Translations under genes and position numbers: made by a program
Notes under the pieces: generated by a model
The model's database searches: none
Told to the model about the DNA's origin: nothing
Seen by the model: only the letters and a program-made list of their open reading frames with translations
Assembly (NCBI GenBank): GCA_002428995.1
Contig: DIYJ01000010.1
Coordinates: forward strand, 1-64,000
Length of the DNA stretch: 64,000 nt
Origin: Flavobacteriales bacterium UBA6057
GTDB taxonomy: Bacteria; Bacteroidota; Bacteroidia; Flavobacteriales_G; Salibacteraceae
Direction: 5' to 3'
Shown here: in pieces, positions 35,501-41,764 of the stretch
How positions within the stretch are numbered: the first letter of the stretch is position 1
Layout of the letters: every line of letters begins with the position of its first letter

Positions 35501-36547
35501 GGAGCATCCGAAGCCGCAGAGCGAGGGGCCTCCGAAGCCTCCGAGCGTGGTGCCGCAGCTGCTGGGGAAGAAGCAGGGGAACGCGCCTCCTCCGCAAGTG
35601 AAGATGCCTCGGCATCCGAAGCCAAAACAGGCTGCTTTGTAGCAGGAACGTTGGTAGCGACAAAAACAGGCATGCGCCCCATCGAAAGCATTGAACCGGG
35701 AGATGAGGTTTGGAGCTATAACGAGGCAACCGGCAAGCGTGAGCTCAACGGGGTAGTGCAGCTCTTCCGGCCAGTGGCAGATGGGTTGATTGTGATTGAG
35801 GCCGGTGGCGAAACGATTGAAGCCACGGAAGAGCATCCTTTTTGGGTTGATGGGCGCTGGGTGCCTGCCGCTGAGCTGAAGGTGGGGGATGTGTTGAGCT
35901 TGTTATCAGGCGGGAGTGTGGTTGTGGAGGATGTGGCTGTGAAGGGCTTTAAAGGCACGGTGTACAATTTTGAGGTTGCGAGGGTGCATACGTATTATGT
36001 GTCGGAGCAGGAGGTGTTGGTGCATAATGCTTGCAAGCGCAGTGCGAGAATTGCAGAGCTGGAAACAAAAGCGTTGGGGAAACGGGCCAGGACAGAACCC
36101 GAACGATTCTCCGAGCTTGATTTTTCTCCTAAGCCGCGCAGGGTTAAGTTCAGAACTCCGGATGGAAGCGGATACCGTACTGGCTTACACTTCCCTGAGG
36201 GAACCTATATCACTAAAGTCAAGATTGCCTACCAAGGCTCACGAGAGGCCGACTACCGTGCTGCGGAAGCAGCCACAGGCCGCACACATGTACCCAACGA
36301 AACGGTTTGGCACCACTACCACGATTATGATGCTGGAACCAATACCGGCACAATGTACCTGGTGAGAACGACAGACCACGCTCCCAGTCATTCCGGTGGT
36401 GTTTATCAGGCGCGGGAGGCAGGGCCTCCAGCCGGATGGCAGAAGTCGTGGTATGTACTGCTCCGTGAGGAGGATGAGCCTCTGCCGTGGGCTGCGATCG
36501 TTTGGTTTTCGGAGAGCATTCGCAGGGAGCAGCGGCAAGCAGCTTGA
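29585..36547 (+). CDS. SpvB/TcdB-RHS polymorphic toxin with Hint domain and C-terminal WHH-type nuclease
   Basis: 2320 residues from ATG 29585, chosen over a frame-extending ATG at 29525 because it begins a lipoprotein-like signal (hydrophobic run, then Cys in FIKAC). Order: SpvB N-terminal domain (GYAGAVNSSFHIGSNGEASL...), VCBS/FG-GAP repeats (DVNGDGRVDLLYML), TcdB-like middle (GGLVEIHYRPLTDSS, MNRGGYGWLGFES), many RHS YD repeats, a hydrophobic pair near 1685-1755, the RHS core (FNARYYDPETGRFITSD), an Ala/Glu-rich linker, and a Hint domain from Cys2017 to His2147-Asn2148 with TEEH inside. The last ~170 residues carry W2242-H-H and TDHAPSHSGG, the pattern of WHH nucleases of the HNH/endonuclease VII superfamily. 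Hint cleavage would release the nuclease. No immunity gene is evident downstream. Confidence 0.85.
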   Translation: MSRIGFYHAGAVLALAVIAMFIKACTPSTAFTSVQTVEGYAGAVNSSFHIGSNGEASLTFPIEVIPGTRGMQPSLSLAYNSKGSNGLAGMGMRLSGISVIKRIGATPVQDGFWGSVNYDSNDRFALDGQRLMIVQGDYGDADSEYHTQVETWQKVQAVGQCGNGPCGFKVWSKNGSLHEYGLTDDSRIEAQGEDAVRVWALNRSTDLNGNYITYTYTEVDGSYYPKTIAYSGNDAGGLTPGRFVDFSYETRTDSFPQFEGGAPFRYAKRLSGITTRLGNQPVLQYFLDYTYETVTGRSMVTAVSECDSVGVCLPATTLGWTEGDTTLLSSARALTASIASSNIYSTDINADGLTDVVSVQTGNSKAFEVETWLSNGVELVQSGDFQVSDMERNGSAVPADVNGDGRVDLLYMLTSSTDPLKVYTFLSDGSTLVLTDTFEAPASWPTTNASVTVLDVNGDARSDIVSTQLPNYAEKDLTVSTFLSNGSSFTADTVQTIAVTDPEEGGNLFSVDVNADNRGDLAWVSSGSGTDSLLVRMLMSQGRYYTTSAPQAFAFFGGSGGTVMTLDVNGDRFTDLVYAGSTFNDTLKLSTFLSNGENFENGIEQVGAQAHSTDRCNLVPTDVNGDGMQDLVVANTDASASYLLSCYLSVGDGFAAPQNLPQTSGTSGGIPMPVDLNGDAMYDLLYAVSEQGFDDYYYNFSIYEATSTYPSLLETIENNVGGLVEIHYRPLTDSSVYSRPPLADTAFLPASSQVNTINGATYGIGTSSVSIGGTSYPIVDVELPVYAVSEYVKSCNQGDAYGYSFFYSGAKMNRGGYGWLGFESKSNYDTSLNTIGVTYYEQEFPLIGMIDHTTMYRMSDSAELNRVQQTYLIDYPIPGDTLIAQPLMTQVEKELYTYGTWNLNLQMSYAYDTFANPILVRNIGDLSDPKPVYTISEYDNDLSRWQLGYVTSSKQSRDSTGLFTEQLYSWQLTEYDTSRNVVRSRSYNNQLSDFVNTNYRYDVFGNDTAMISASNDTTITRFDSLYATYQVETISPPNQWGNQLVNTITYDYGFGEAASHTDPNGITNYYGYDGLGRLSYVRGPDPQGDTTTLMTRTWEMTGDSGFYMESRTRLEWARDEFPWTRSYTDGLLRNYQTTSVGATFDQVRVTDRSYDSKQRVIRESLPYWEGSDTIVYATTTYDPYGRVIESVAPKDNQDSIVTVYDFPTRQQVVITEAYGTVDSAQVTILQTYYSSQPQMTVRVNELGDSTYFDFDWLGRSISSTDPMGNTSTVTYNTMGRKQTASTPSMGATQYFYYDSLMYNLQVNANSDTVLTRFDGLGRRILKQYSPTDSIVYQYDNPASANGQGQLTGVFLPSGNTYQSTYDDYGNRDSIVFSLGGTDYITTQEFDPNHRVDAMTWPDGSVMKYAYQLDGHIDSVLVDDASDGQSGNFTAYARYENYSALGQATQIQYGNGVVGDFDYFNSGLMDSLQLTGPTGDNLLEQVFNRNYRNQLTAVQNLDSASAAWSQVFDYDAAGELTTANGGYGAYNYSYDAAGNMTSKQGTSWSYSGFQVTSGMVGQDTVSSLKYDAMGNLSSKASNGTSYSYQYNQLQQLTGLSRNDSAVYRFAYDHEGRRISRADSVDQSIIYYVSPTFEVTVDLAAGDTLYTKYVKGASGLIASITSAAEDVELLEAGSADEGGFWPVSWPAFPPAWWLALCCAICGLLYGFGLLRQRFAERSWTVPGMLKDALATALFASILAMAVGVPQSARAAAMSELADEPEVGILYFFQDYVASTQLTTDEQGSVSARVFYEPYGAIAELEGSDSFRPKFGGKELDAASELYYFNARYYDPETGRFITSDSQLGGSLNQSYVFNQYAFTLNNPVNHTDPSGHNVFSWFHHHSKQLGAIAISTLEIAAGVTLTVVSGGALSMVGEGLINAGIEGIVYTSTHFNNFQWSQFGIAQGIGFATGVAFAGAFSLIGFGAERAASRGASEAAERGASEASERGAAAAGEEAGERASSASEDASASEAKTGCFVAGTLVATKTGMRPIESIEPGDEVWSYNEATGKRELNGVVQLFRPVADGLIVIEAGGETIEATEEHPFWVDGRWVPAAELKVGDVLSLLSGGSVVVEDVAVKGFKGTVYNFEVARVHTYYVSEQEVLVHNACKRSARIAELETKALGKRARTEPERFSELDFSPKPRRVKFRTPDGSGYRTGLHFPEGTYITKVKIAYQGSREADYRAAEAATGRTHVPNETVWHHYHDYDAGTNTGTMYLVRTTDHAPSHSGGVYQAREAGPPAGWQKSWYVLLREEDEPLPWAAIVWFSESIRREQRQAA

Positions 36548-36662
36548 TGGTACTTTGGATGAACTTAATCTGCGAGATCTCGCGGTGCGTCCCGGTAGTT
36601 ATGTTAGAGCGGTAAGGACCACTAGCGTACAGAAACGATTTGCATTCTGAGCCTGACAACAA

Positions 36663-36691
36663 AAAAGGGTAACTCATGGAGCTACCCTTTT
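36663..36691. terminator. Intrinsic terminator between toxin and the 149-residue protein gene
   Basis: AAAAGGGTA (36663-36671) pairs with TACCCTTTT (36683-36691), with an extra CTC/GAG pair inside. It serves convergent genes on both strands. Its arrangement relative to the following 55-bp repeat matches the terminator at 25080-25111. Confidence 0.8.
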
Positions 36692-36712
36692 CCCTGTTTT
36701 ATTGGATTTGAT

Positions 36713-36767
36713 TCAGTCCTCGTCCGTCCCGGTGATCCAGTCACCGATTGCGAGCACTTTGTCGATC
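36713..36767. repeat. Right copy of 55-bp direct repeat (3' end of the 149-residue gene)
   Basis: Differs from 25134-25188 at two positions only. Here it is the natural 3' end of an intact gene, so this is the likely source copy. Confidence 0.85.
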
Positions 36768-37162
36768 ACGTTGTCGACATCATCGTTGGTGAGTACGGTC
36801 GCAGCGCTTAATACCATACGCACGTACTTCCAGATGTTCTCCAGTTTCTTTTGGAAGGAATCCGCATCGGCTTCGCTGGCATTTCCTGCGGCCATGGAAT
36901 CACCAATGGTGATGATCTCCGCGATGGCAGCGTCTGCTTTTTTGCCGGTGGCCTTCATTTGCTCGGCAAACTGAAGCGCGGGCTTCAACACGGGCCACAC
37001 CTGGTTAAACTTTGTCTTGTAGTCTTCCATGAAGTCTGAATCCGAGAGATCGGGTACATTCTTCGCGGCCGTGATCATTTCTTCGATCTTCTGCTTGCGC
37101 TCTTTTCGTTTTGCTTGTCGAGCTGCGCGCGCTGCGGCTCGTTCTTCTTTTGTTTTTGCCAT
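36713..37162 (-). CDS. Small basic/helical protein of unknown function
   Basis: 149 residues. The N-terminus is very basic and helical (KTKEERAAARAARQAKRKERKQKIEEMI), the rest is predicted helical and ends in an acidic TDED. No signal peptide or membrane segment. It is the last gene of a three-gene minus-strand operon, 21 nt after the membrane protein gene. The end of this gene, with its terminator, is duplicated at 25.1 kb. I do not recognise the family; the basic N-terminus could bind nucleic acid, membrane lipids or a partner's acidic tail. Confidence 0.65.
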   Translation of the reverse strand: MAKTKEERAAARAARQAKRKERKQKIEEMITAAKNVPDLSDSDFMEDYKTKFNQVWPVLKPALQFAEQMKATGKKADAAIAEIITIGDSMAAGNASEADADSFQKKLENIWKYVRMVLSAATVLTNDDVDNVIDKVLAIGDWITGTDED

Positions 37163-37183
37163 GGTTAATGGAGGGTGTTATGA

Positions 37184-38482
37184 TCAGCCAGCGGCTGGAT
37201 TTGTATTATCGGTTGTTGGGTTACTTGGAGGAGGTGTTGGTGTAGGTGTTGGGGCGGGAGTTGGAGTCGGAGTCGGTGTGGGCTCCGGAGTTGGTGTAGG
37301 ATTTGGATTCGGACTGGGATTAGGGTTTGGAGTCGGGTCATCTGATCCATTGCCTCCTGATCCGTTGCCTTCGTTCACTTTCAAGACGGTGTAAGCACCA
37401 TTACTGATACCGAGAAGGAACAACTGTTCGCTCGAAAAATCGGGCATTGAAAGATCGAAAACGGAGGTTCGCACGAATATGATTCCAAACACAAGGTTAA
37501 ACACCACAGTTTGCAAGCGGTGAATGCTTACGCCATTGTCATCAGAAATGATATTCAGGAAGAAGTTGTTGCCCTTGTTACCTCCAGATGTGTTGGTGCT
37601 GGTGCCAGTCTGCTTTTTGGGTTGATTGATTGTTTGACCGATGGTAGTAGTTGCGGTACTGATGCCAAGTAAGATCAAGGCTGTCGTGTTCAGGATTTCC
37701 GTGTCATCAGTGCCGACATAGATGTAGAAAAATGAGGACAGAATGATGAAGGTCCAGAATGCGAGCTGAGAGCGGGAGAGAGAGTACACATACTTCCCGG
37801 TGCCGCTATCCAATGCCTTGAGGAAGGGTGTTTTCCAAACAAGGTAGATGAACGCTACGAGCAATAATAGCACGAAAATGAGGCTGTAATTCAGGCTTGT
37901 GCGAAACTCCTGGAGTTGAATACGAACGGGCGGGCTGCAGCAATCCAGCCAGTAACCATCATTGTACTTGACCTTGATTCCCGCATAATCCACCTGAAGT
38001 CCGGCTCGTCTCTTGAGTTCATCCAGGGTCTTATTGTCCAGGTAGCGTCTGCTAAGAATGAAAGTGAGTTCGTTACACGATTCACAGCAGTGCTTCACTG
38101 GAATGTCAGACAGGTCGATGTCGTCCAAATGGAGTTCTACTTTAGAAACATCCAGCTTGCCTTCCTGCATGAGCGCATTCAGGTTGCGAATGGTGATGAT
38201 CAATGAATCCTGGAAGTCCAGAGATTCCCAGTATGGATTGTCATCATCCAGGTCTTCGTGTTTCAGAATGTTGCTTGCACTCTTAGCTACGTAAACGTTG
38301 GTGATTCTTGCGCTGTTCATCTTCACCTCTGGCTTAGGGGCCGGAGGTGGAGTAGTTTTAACAGTGGTTGTTGCATTCGTTTCTGTGGTATCCGCAGAGG
38401 CGTTGTTGGTGTCTTGGGCATGCGAGAATTCAATCCCCGCAATGAAGAGGAGAGACAGTAGGGTTAATAAGGTGGTTTTCAT
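37184..38482 (-). CDS. Multi-span membrane protein with Pro/Thr-rich C-terminal tail
   Basis: 432 residues from ATG 38482, chosen because MKTTLLTLLSLLFIAGIEFSHAQ is a clean signal peptide and the ATG overlaps the amidase stop (ATGA). A soluble region contains Cys pairs (CCESC, DCC). Then come membrane helices at about 207-228 (LIFVLLLLVAFIYLVW), 246-264, 273-292 and 328-346. It ends with a ~45-residue Asn/Pro/Thr repeat tail (PNPNPSPN, PTPTPTP). The core segments SQLAFWTFIILSSFFYIY, LLGIST and SDDNGVSIHRLQTVVFN resemble an uncharacterised membrane family that I remember from many bacteria but cannot name. Function unknown. Confidence 0.65.
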   Translation of the reverse strand: MKTTLLTLLSLLFIAGIEFSHAQDTNNASADTTETNATTTVKTTPPPAPKPEVKMNSARITNVYVAKSASNILKHEDLDDDNPYWESLDFQDSLIITIRNLNALMQEGKLDVSKVELHLDDIDLSDIPVKHCCESCNELTFILSRRYLDNKTLDELKRRAGLQVDYAGIKVKYNDGYWLDCCSPPVRIQLQEFRTSLNYSLIFVLLLLVAFIYLVWKTPFLKALDSGTGKYVYSLSRSQLAFWTFIILSSFFYIYVGTDDTEILNTTALILLGISTATTTIGQTINQPKKQTGTSTNTSGGNKGNNFFLNIISDDNGVSIHRLQTVVFNLVFGIIFVRTSVFDLSMPDFSSEQLFLLGISNGAYTVLKVNEGNGSGGNGSDDPTPNPNPSPNPNPTPTPEPTPTPTPTPAPTPTPTPPPSNPTTDNTNPAAG

Positions 38483-39306
38483 GTAGAGGGTTTTTGAACA
38501 TAGTCGGCATGAACCCATCCTTCGATGGATGTTCTCACTCGATACCAGCCTTGTTTTTCTTCAAGGATGGTGACGGGTTGGCCTTGGTTGAGGGGGTTAG
38601 CAATAGTCTTGAAATTCGATCCCGCACCGCCTCGGATGTTGAGGCCGTTGGCCGCGTTGACATTAGCAGGCATGGGGAACACTTCCACGGGTACTTCTTC
38701 GTTTTCAGGGGCTAGTAGCAGATCGTTTCGCAGTTTGTCCAGTGGATAGGCAGGTCCCGGATCAGTTTTTCGCGAGGGCGCAATCTCCTCATGCCCGAGG
38801 ATTTCCTTGATCTTGTAGGTGCTGATGAGCAACGCGCAAAGCTCTCGTGAACGTTCAATTTGAGCTTCGGTGTAGGCTTCCCAGTAGCGAGGCTGGGTTT
38901 CGTTTCGATGTGTGCCTTCAAATACGTTTTCTGGGGCTACCACGCTGTTGAACGATGTCAGGAAGCGATCTCCTTGCTTGTTCAACGCGCCTGCGTTAGC
39001 CATCTCAATGCCGATGCTGTATTTGTTCAGCCCTGATCTTTCCTTCCAACTGCTGGTCCCTGCATGCCACGCTATGGTGTTGAAGGGCACCAATTGCACC
39101 ACACTTCCATCCCGGCCGATCACAACATGTGCGGAAGCCTTTGCATTGGGGTTGCAGAGCCAGTTCACACTTCCTTCTATTTTTCCGCCCGCAGTGAAGT
39201 GCATGACAATGGTGTCAGGGCGCGATCTGGCAAAGGCGCCACTGTGATTCGGGCTTTCCTGAAACGTTACTTTGTCGCCACTGAGGACGTGGTTAGCGAT
39301 GTTCAT
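38479..39306 (-). CDS. N-acetylmuramoyl-L-alanine amidase (Amidase_2) with SH3 domain
   Basis: 275 residues. The N-terminal ~190 residues are an AmpD/PGRP-like zinc amidase: ligands His36 (MHFTAGG), His172 (GHEEIAP) and Asp182, with Lys180 in the usual place before TDPGP. The C-terminal ~65 residues are a bacterial SH3 domain (GLNIRGGAGSNFKTI..GWYRVRTSIEGWVHADYV) that binds cell wall. The enzyme cleaves the bond between N-acetylmuramic acid and the stem peptide. There is no signal peptide, as in phage endolysins and effector amidases, so export or release would need another route. It is the first gene of a three-gene operon with the membrane protein and the small helical protein. Confidence 0.88.
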   Translation of the reverse strand: MNIANHVLSGDKVTFQESPNHSGAFARSRPDTIVMHFTAGGKIEGSVNWLCNPNAKASAHVVIGRDGSVVQLVPFNTIAWHAGTSSWKERSGLNKYSIGIEMANAGALNKQGDRFLTSFNSVVAPENVFEGTHRNETQPRYWEAYTEAQIERSRELCALLISTYKIKEILGHEEIAPSRKTDPGPAYPLDKLRNDLLLAPENEEVPVEVFPMPANVNAANGLNIRGGAGSNFKTIANPLNQGQPVTILEEKQGWYRVRTSIEGWVHADYVQKPST

Positions 39307-39457
39307 CGGTTAGTGGGTAGATGTACATCAAACATAGATTTTTTCATCTGTCCCAAGGTGATTGCTGCATAAAATCGTCCTTACCAGGACATATTATGAG
39401 TGCTTTAAGTCAGGATTAATGATTGTGTGTAGGTATAGCGTTTCTGGAGTGTGATTC

Positions 39458-39465
39458 TATTTTTG
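39458..39465 (+). promoter_or_regulatory. TAnnTTTG -7 promoter element
   Basis: TATTTTTG matches the Bacteroidota -7 consensus exactly. Transcription would start a few bases later, which favours the TTG at 39482 over the TTG at 39467 as start of the next gene. Confidence 0.4.
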
Positions 39466-39466
39466 T

Positions 39467-41764
39467 TTGGATGCCAACGTTTTGAAAACGATTGCCTTAC
39501 ACCTGACTATTGCACTCTTTGCGCTTGTCCACTCTATGCTGATGAGCCAACCCGCACTGTATATCCATGACATTGATTTTGTGGTGGAAGACAGTGTTTC
39601 GATGGTGATCACGGGCGATGCTGAATTCAGCGGAACAGCAAGTGTTGTCAATCGTGGAACCATGAATTTGCAAGGGAATTGGGACAATTCGGTATCAGGA
39701 ACCTTGTTTGCAGAAGACAGCGGATTGGTGGTTTTTAATGGAAGTTCAGTTCAGGGTATATCCGGTAGCAGTGAGTTCTATCGCTTGGAGGTGGATAATG
39801 CATCTGGTGTGAGCATTACCGGAGGCCAAAACACGATCACCCATACACTCACCTTAACTAACGGAACATTCACTACAAATGACTCTTTATACCTCCGGTC
39901 AGATGCTACAAGAACCGCCCGCGTGGCCGAGGTTACGGGTGGCAGTGCTTCAGGGGATTTCATTGTAGAACGCTACATACCCATCGCATCCAATAACTGG
40001 CGCATGCTTTCGGCTCCTGTGCAAGGTGCTACACTGGAGCAGTGGGACGATGATCTGATCACCACCGGCTTTACCGGATCTCAGTACCCGTCCTTCCCTT
40101 TCATCTCCGTTTTCTTTTACGATGAGACGGAGCTCGGCACAGCGGGTACAGGCTTCGAGGCGCCATCCAACATCACCGATGCTATTCCAAACGCAGGTGG
40201 CGCGTGGGTCTACATGGGGCCTTCACCAGTTACCGTAGACGTTGTGGGGGAGATCCACACCGGAACCGTGAACTTTCCAGTGACTTACACAGACGACCCG
40301 GGAGAAGGAGCCTCGGAGGACGGTTGGAATCTGGTTGGGAATCCCTATCCATCGGCCATTGACTGGGATGCTTCCTCCGGCTGGACCAAGACAAACCTCA
40401 ATGATGCCATCTACATCTGGGACGGTGAGCTCAGTCAATACCGCAGCTATGTAAACGGAGTAGGCAGCAATGGAGGAACTTCTACCATCGCCTCCATGCA
40501 GTCTTTTTTTGTGCAGGCCAATGCTGCGAGCCCGGTCCTCAGCTCGACAGAAAGTGTGAAGTACAGTGGTGATGCCGAATTCGTAGATGCTCCGCAAACG
40601 GCTGTAAATCTGCTTCGGCTTGGGGTGAAGGCGTGGGACTATTCCGATGAAGCGATCCTGAGATTTCATCCTCGTTCGACTGTTGGCTTCGATCGCCAGT
40701 GGGACGCTTTCAAGACCTATTCGAGAGATCCGTATGCTCCTTCCATCGCGACCGCCATGCCAAGTGGAAACTATGCGATCAACTGTGTCAATACCGAGGA
40801 GCTGAATGAAGGCATCGATGTAGAGGTGAGGGTAGGTTGGCCGGGCATTCACACCATCGAACTTCGGGAAGTGCCTAAGCTGCCCGATAACTACTGCCTC
40901 TACCTTGAAGACCTAGTGACCTCAGAGCATCATCCCATCGATTCAGGCTACAGCTTTTCAGTCTTTCTTGATACGGGTAACACCCAACTGCGCTTTCGCA
41001 TTCATGCCTACAAGCCGTTTCAGTATCAGATCGCTCCAGCCACTTGTTTCGGTGATTCAGATGGTGTTTCAACCCTGCTCCCCAATGGTCAGGGACCCTG
41101 GCATCTTCAATGGCTGAATCCTGAGGGATTGGCATTGTTTAATGACACCATAGATACACTGACGCTCCTGACCGGACTCATGGCCGGAACTCATACCGTA
41201 TTCATCAATGATCCTTCGGGCTGTGGAGTTTCAACTCAGGACATCACCATTCCTTCTCACGATAGCCTTTGGGTGAAAACCGCGCTCGAGCCTTCCTTCG
41301 ATGATGGCCGTCTGGGATCCATCATGATTGAACCTCAGGGAGGTGTTTCTCCTTACCAGGTTCATTGGACAGCGCCCGTATTCGGTACTGGAGCTGTTTT
41401 GAATTCTGTACCCAGTGACACCTATCACTTGGAGGTTGTTGATTCCGTTGGTTGTGTGCGGCAGCATGAAGTTTGGCTGCCTGAGTTCAGTACATCCATC
41501 ACCGGTTTTTCGGAATCTTCCATGCCTTCTCTGAAGGTGTATCCAAACCCTTCCACGGGGATCATCAACATCGAGAATAGAGGCAAAAGGCTTCTGAGCA
41601 TGCAGCTTCAGGATATGAGTGGACGCATGGTGTTTACCCAGGAACTATCTGGTTCGTCCTCTCCGATTTCTCTTTCTCACCTGGCGTCAGGTACCTATCA
41701 CCTCCAACTGTCCTCTGAACAGGGGATCGAGCTTTCCACAACTCTTTTAATTCAAGATCCATGA
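39467..41764 (+). CDS. Secreted protein with T9SS type A sorting domain
   Basis: 765 residues from a TTG; there is no ATG before residue 24, so a TTG start at 39467 or, more likely, 39482 (giving MKTIALHLTIALFALVHSMLMSQ, a good signal peptide) is needed. The N-terminal part contains GTASVVNRGTMNLQGNWDNSVSG and VVFNGSSVQGISG, the layered beta segments common in Bacteroidota surface proteins. The middle has VGEIHTGTVNFPVTYTD and GWNLVGNPYPSAIDWD, typical of secreted T9SS cargo. The end is a KVYPNPSTG sorting domain. No catalytic motif. The stop overlaps the next gene's start. Confidence 0.8.
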   Translation: MDANVLKTIALHLTIALFALVHSMLMSQPALYIHDIDFVVEDSVSMVITGDAEFSGTASVVNRGTMNLQGNWDNSVSGTLFAEDSGLVVFNGSSVQGISGSSEFYRLEVDNASGVSITGGQNTITHTLTLTNGTFTTNDSLYLRSDATRTARVAEVTGGSASGDFIVERYIPIASNNWRMLSAPVQGATLEQWDDDLITTGFTGSQYPSFPFISVFFYDETELGTAGTGFEAPSNITDAIPNAGGAWVYMGPSPVTVDVVGEIHTGTVNFPVTYTDDPGEGASEDGWNLVGNPYPSAIDWDASSGWTKTNLNDAIYIWDGELSQYRSYVNGVGSNGGTSTIASMQSFFVQANAASPVLSSTESVKYSGDAEFVDAPQTAVNLLRLGVKAWDYSDEAILRFHPRSTVGFDRQWDAFKTYSRDPYAPSIATAMPSGNYAINCVNTEELNEGIDVEVRVGWPGIHTIELREVPKLPDNYCLYLEDLVTSEHHPIDSGYSFSVFLDTGNTQLRFRIHAYKPFQYQIAPATCFGDSDGVSTLLPNGQGPWHLQWLNPEGLALFNDTIDTLTLLTGLMAGTHTVFINDPSGCGVSTQDITIPSHDSLWVKTALEPSFDDGRLGSIMIEPQGGVSPYQVHWTAPVFGTGAVLNSVPSDTYHLEVVDSVGCVRQHEVWLPEFSTSITGFSESSMPSLKVYPNPSTGIINIENRGKRLLSMQLQDMSGRMVFTQELSGSSSPISLSHLASGTYHLQLSSEQGIELSTTLLIQDP

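Noticed and set aside
34610..35836. Long minus-strand open frame (408 codons)
   Set aside because: Antisense to the RHS core and Hint region of the toxin, which carry diagnostic motifs.
36396..36650. Possible immunity gene overlapping the toxin end
   Set aside because: Most of the frame is a shifted reading of the toxin sequence (Arg/Gly-rich); only the last ~30 codons are outside it and there is no start there. Kept only as a possible remnant.
37200..37340. GT-rich low-complexity repeat resembling a satellite
   Set aside because: It encodes the Pro/Thr/Asn tail of the membrane protein on the minus strand and keeps its reading frame.
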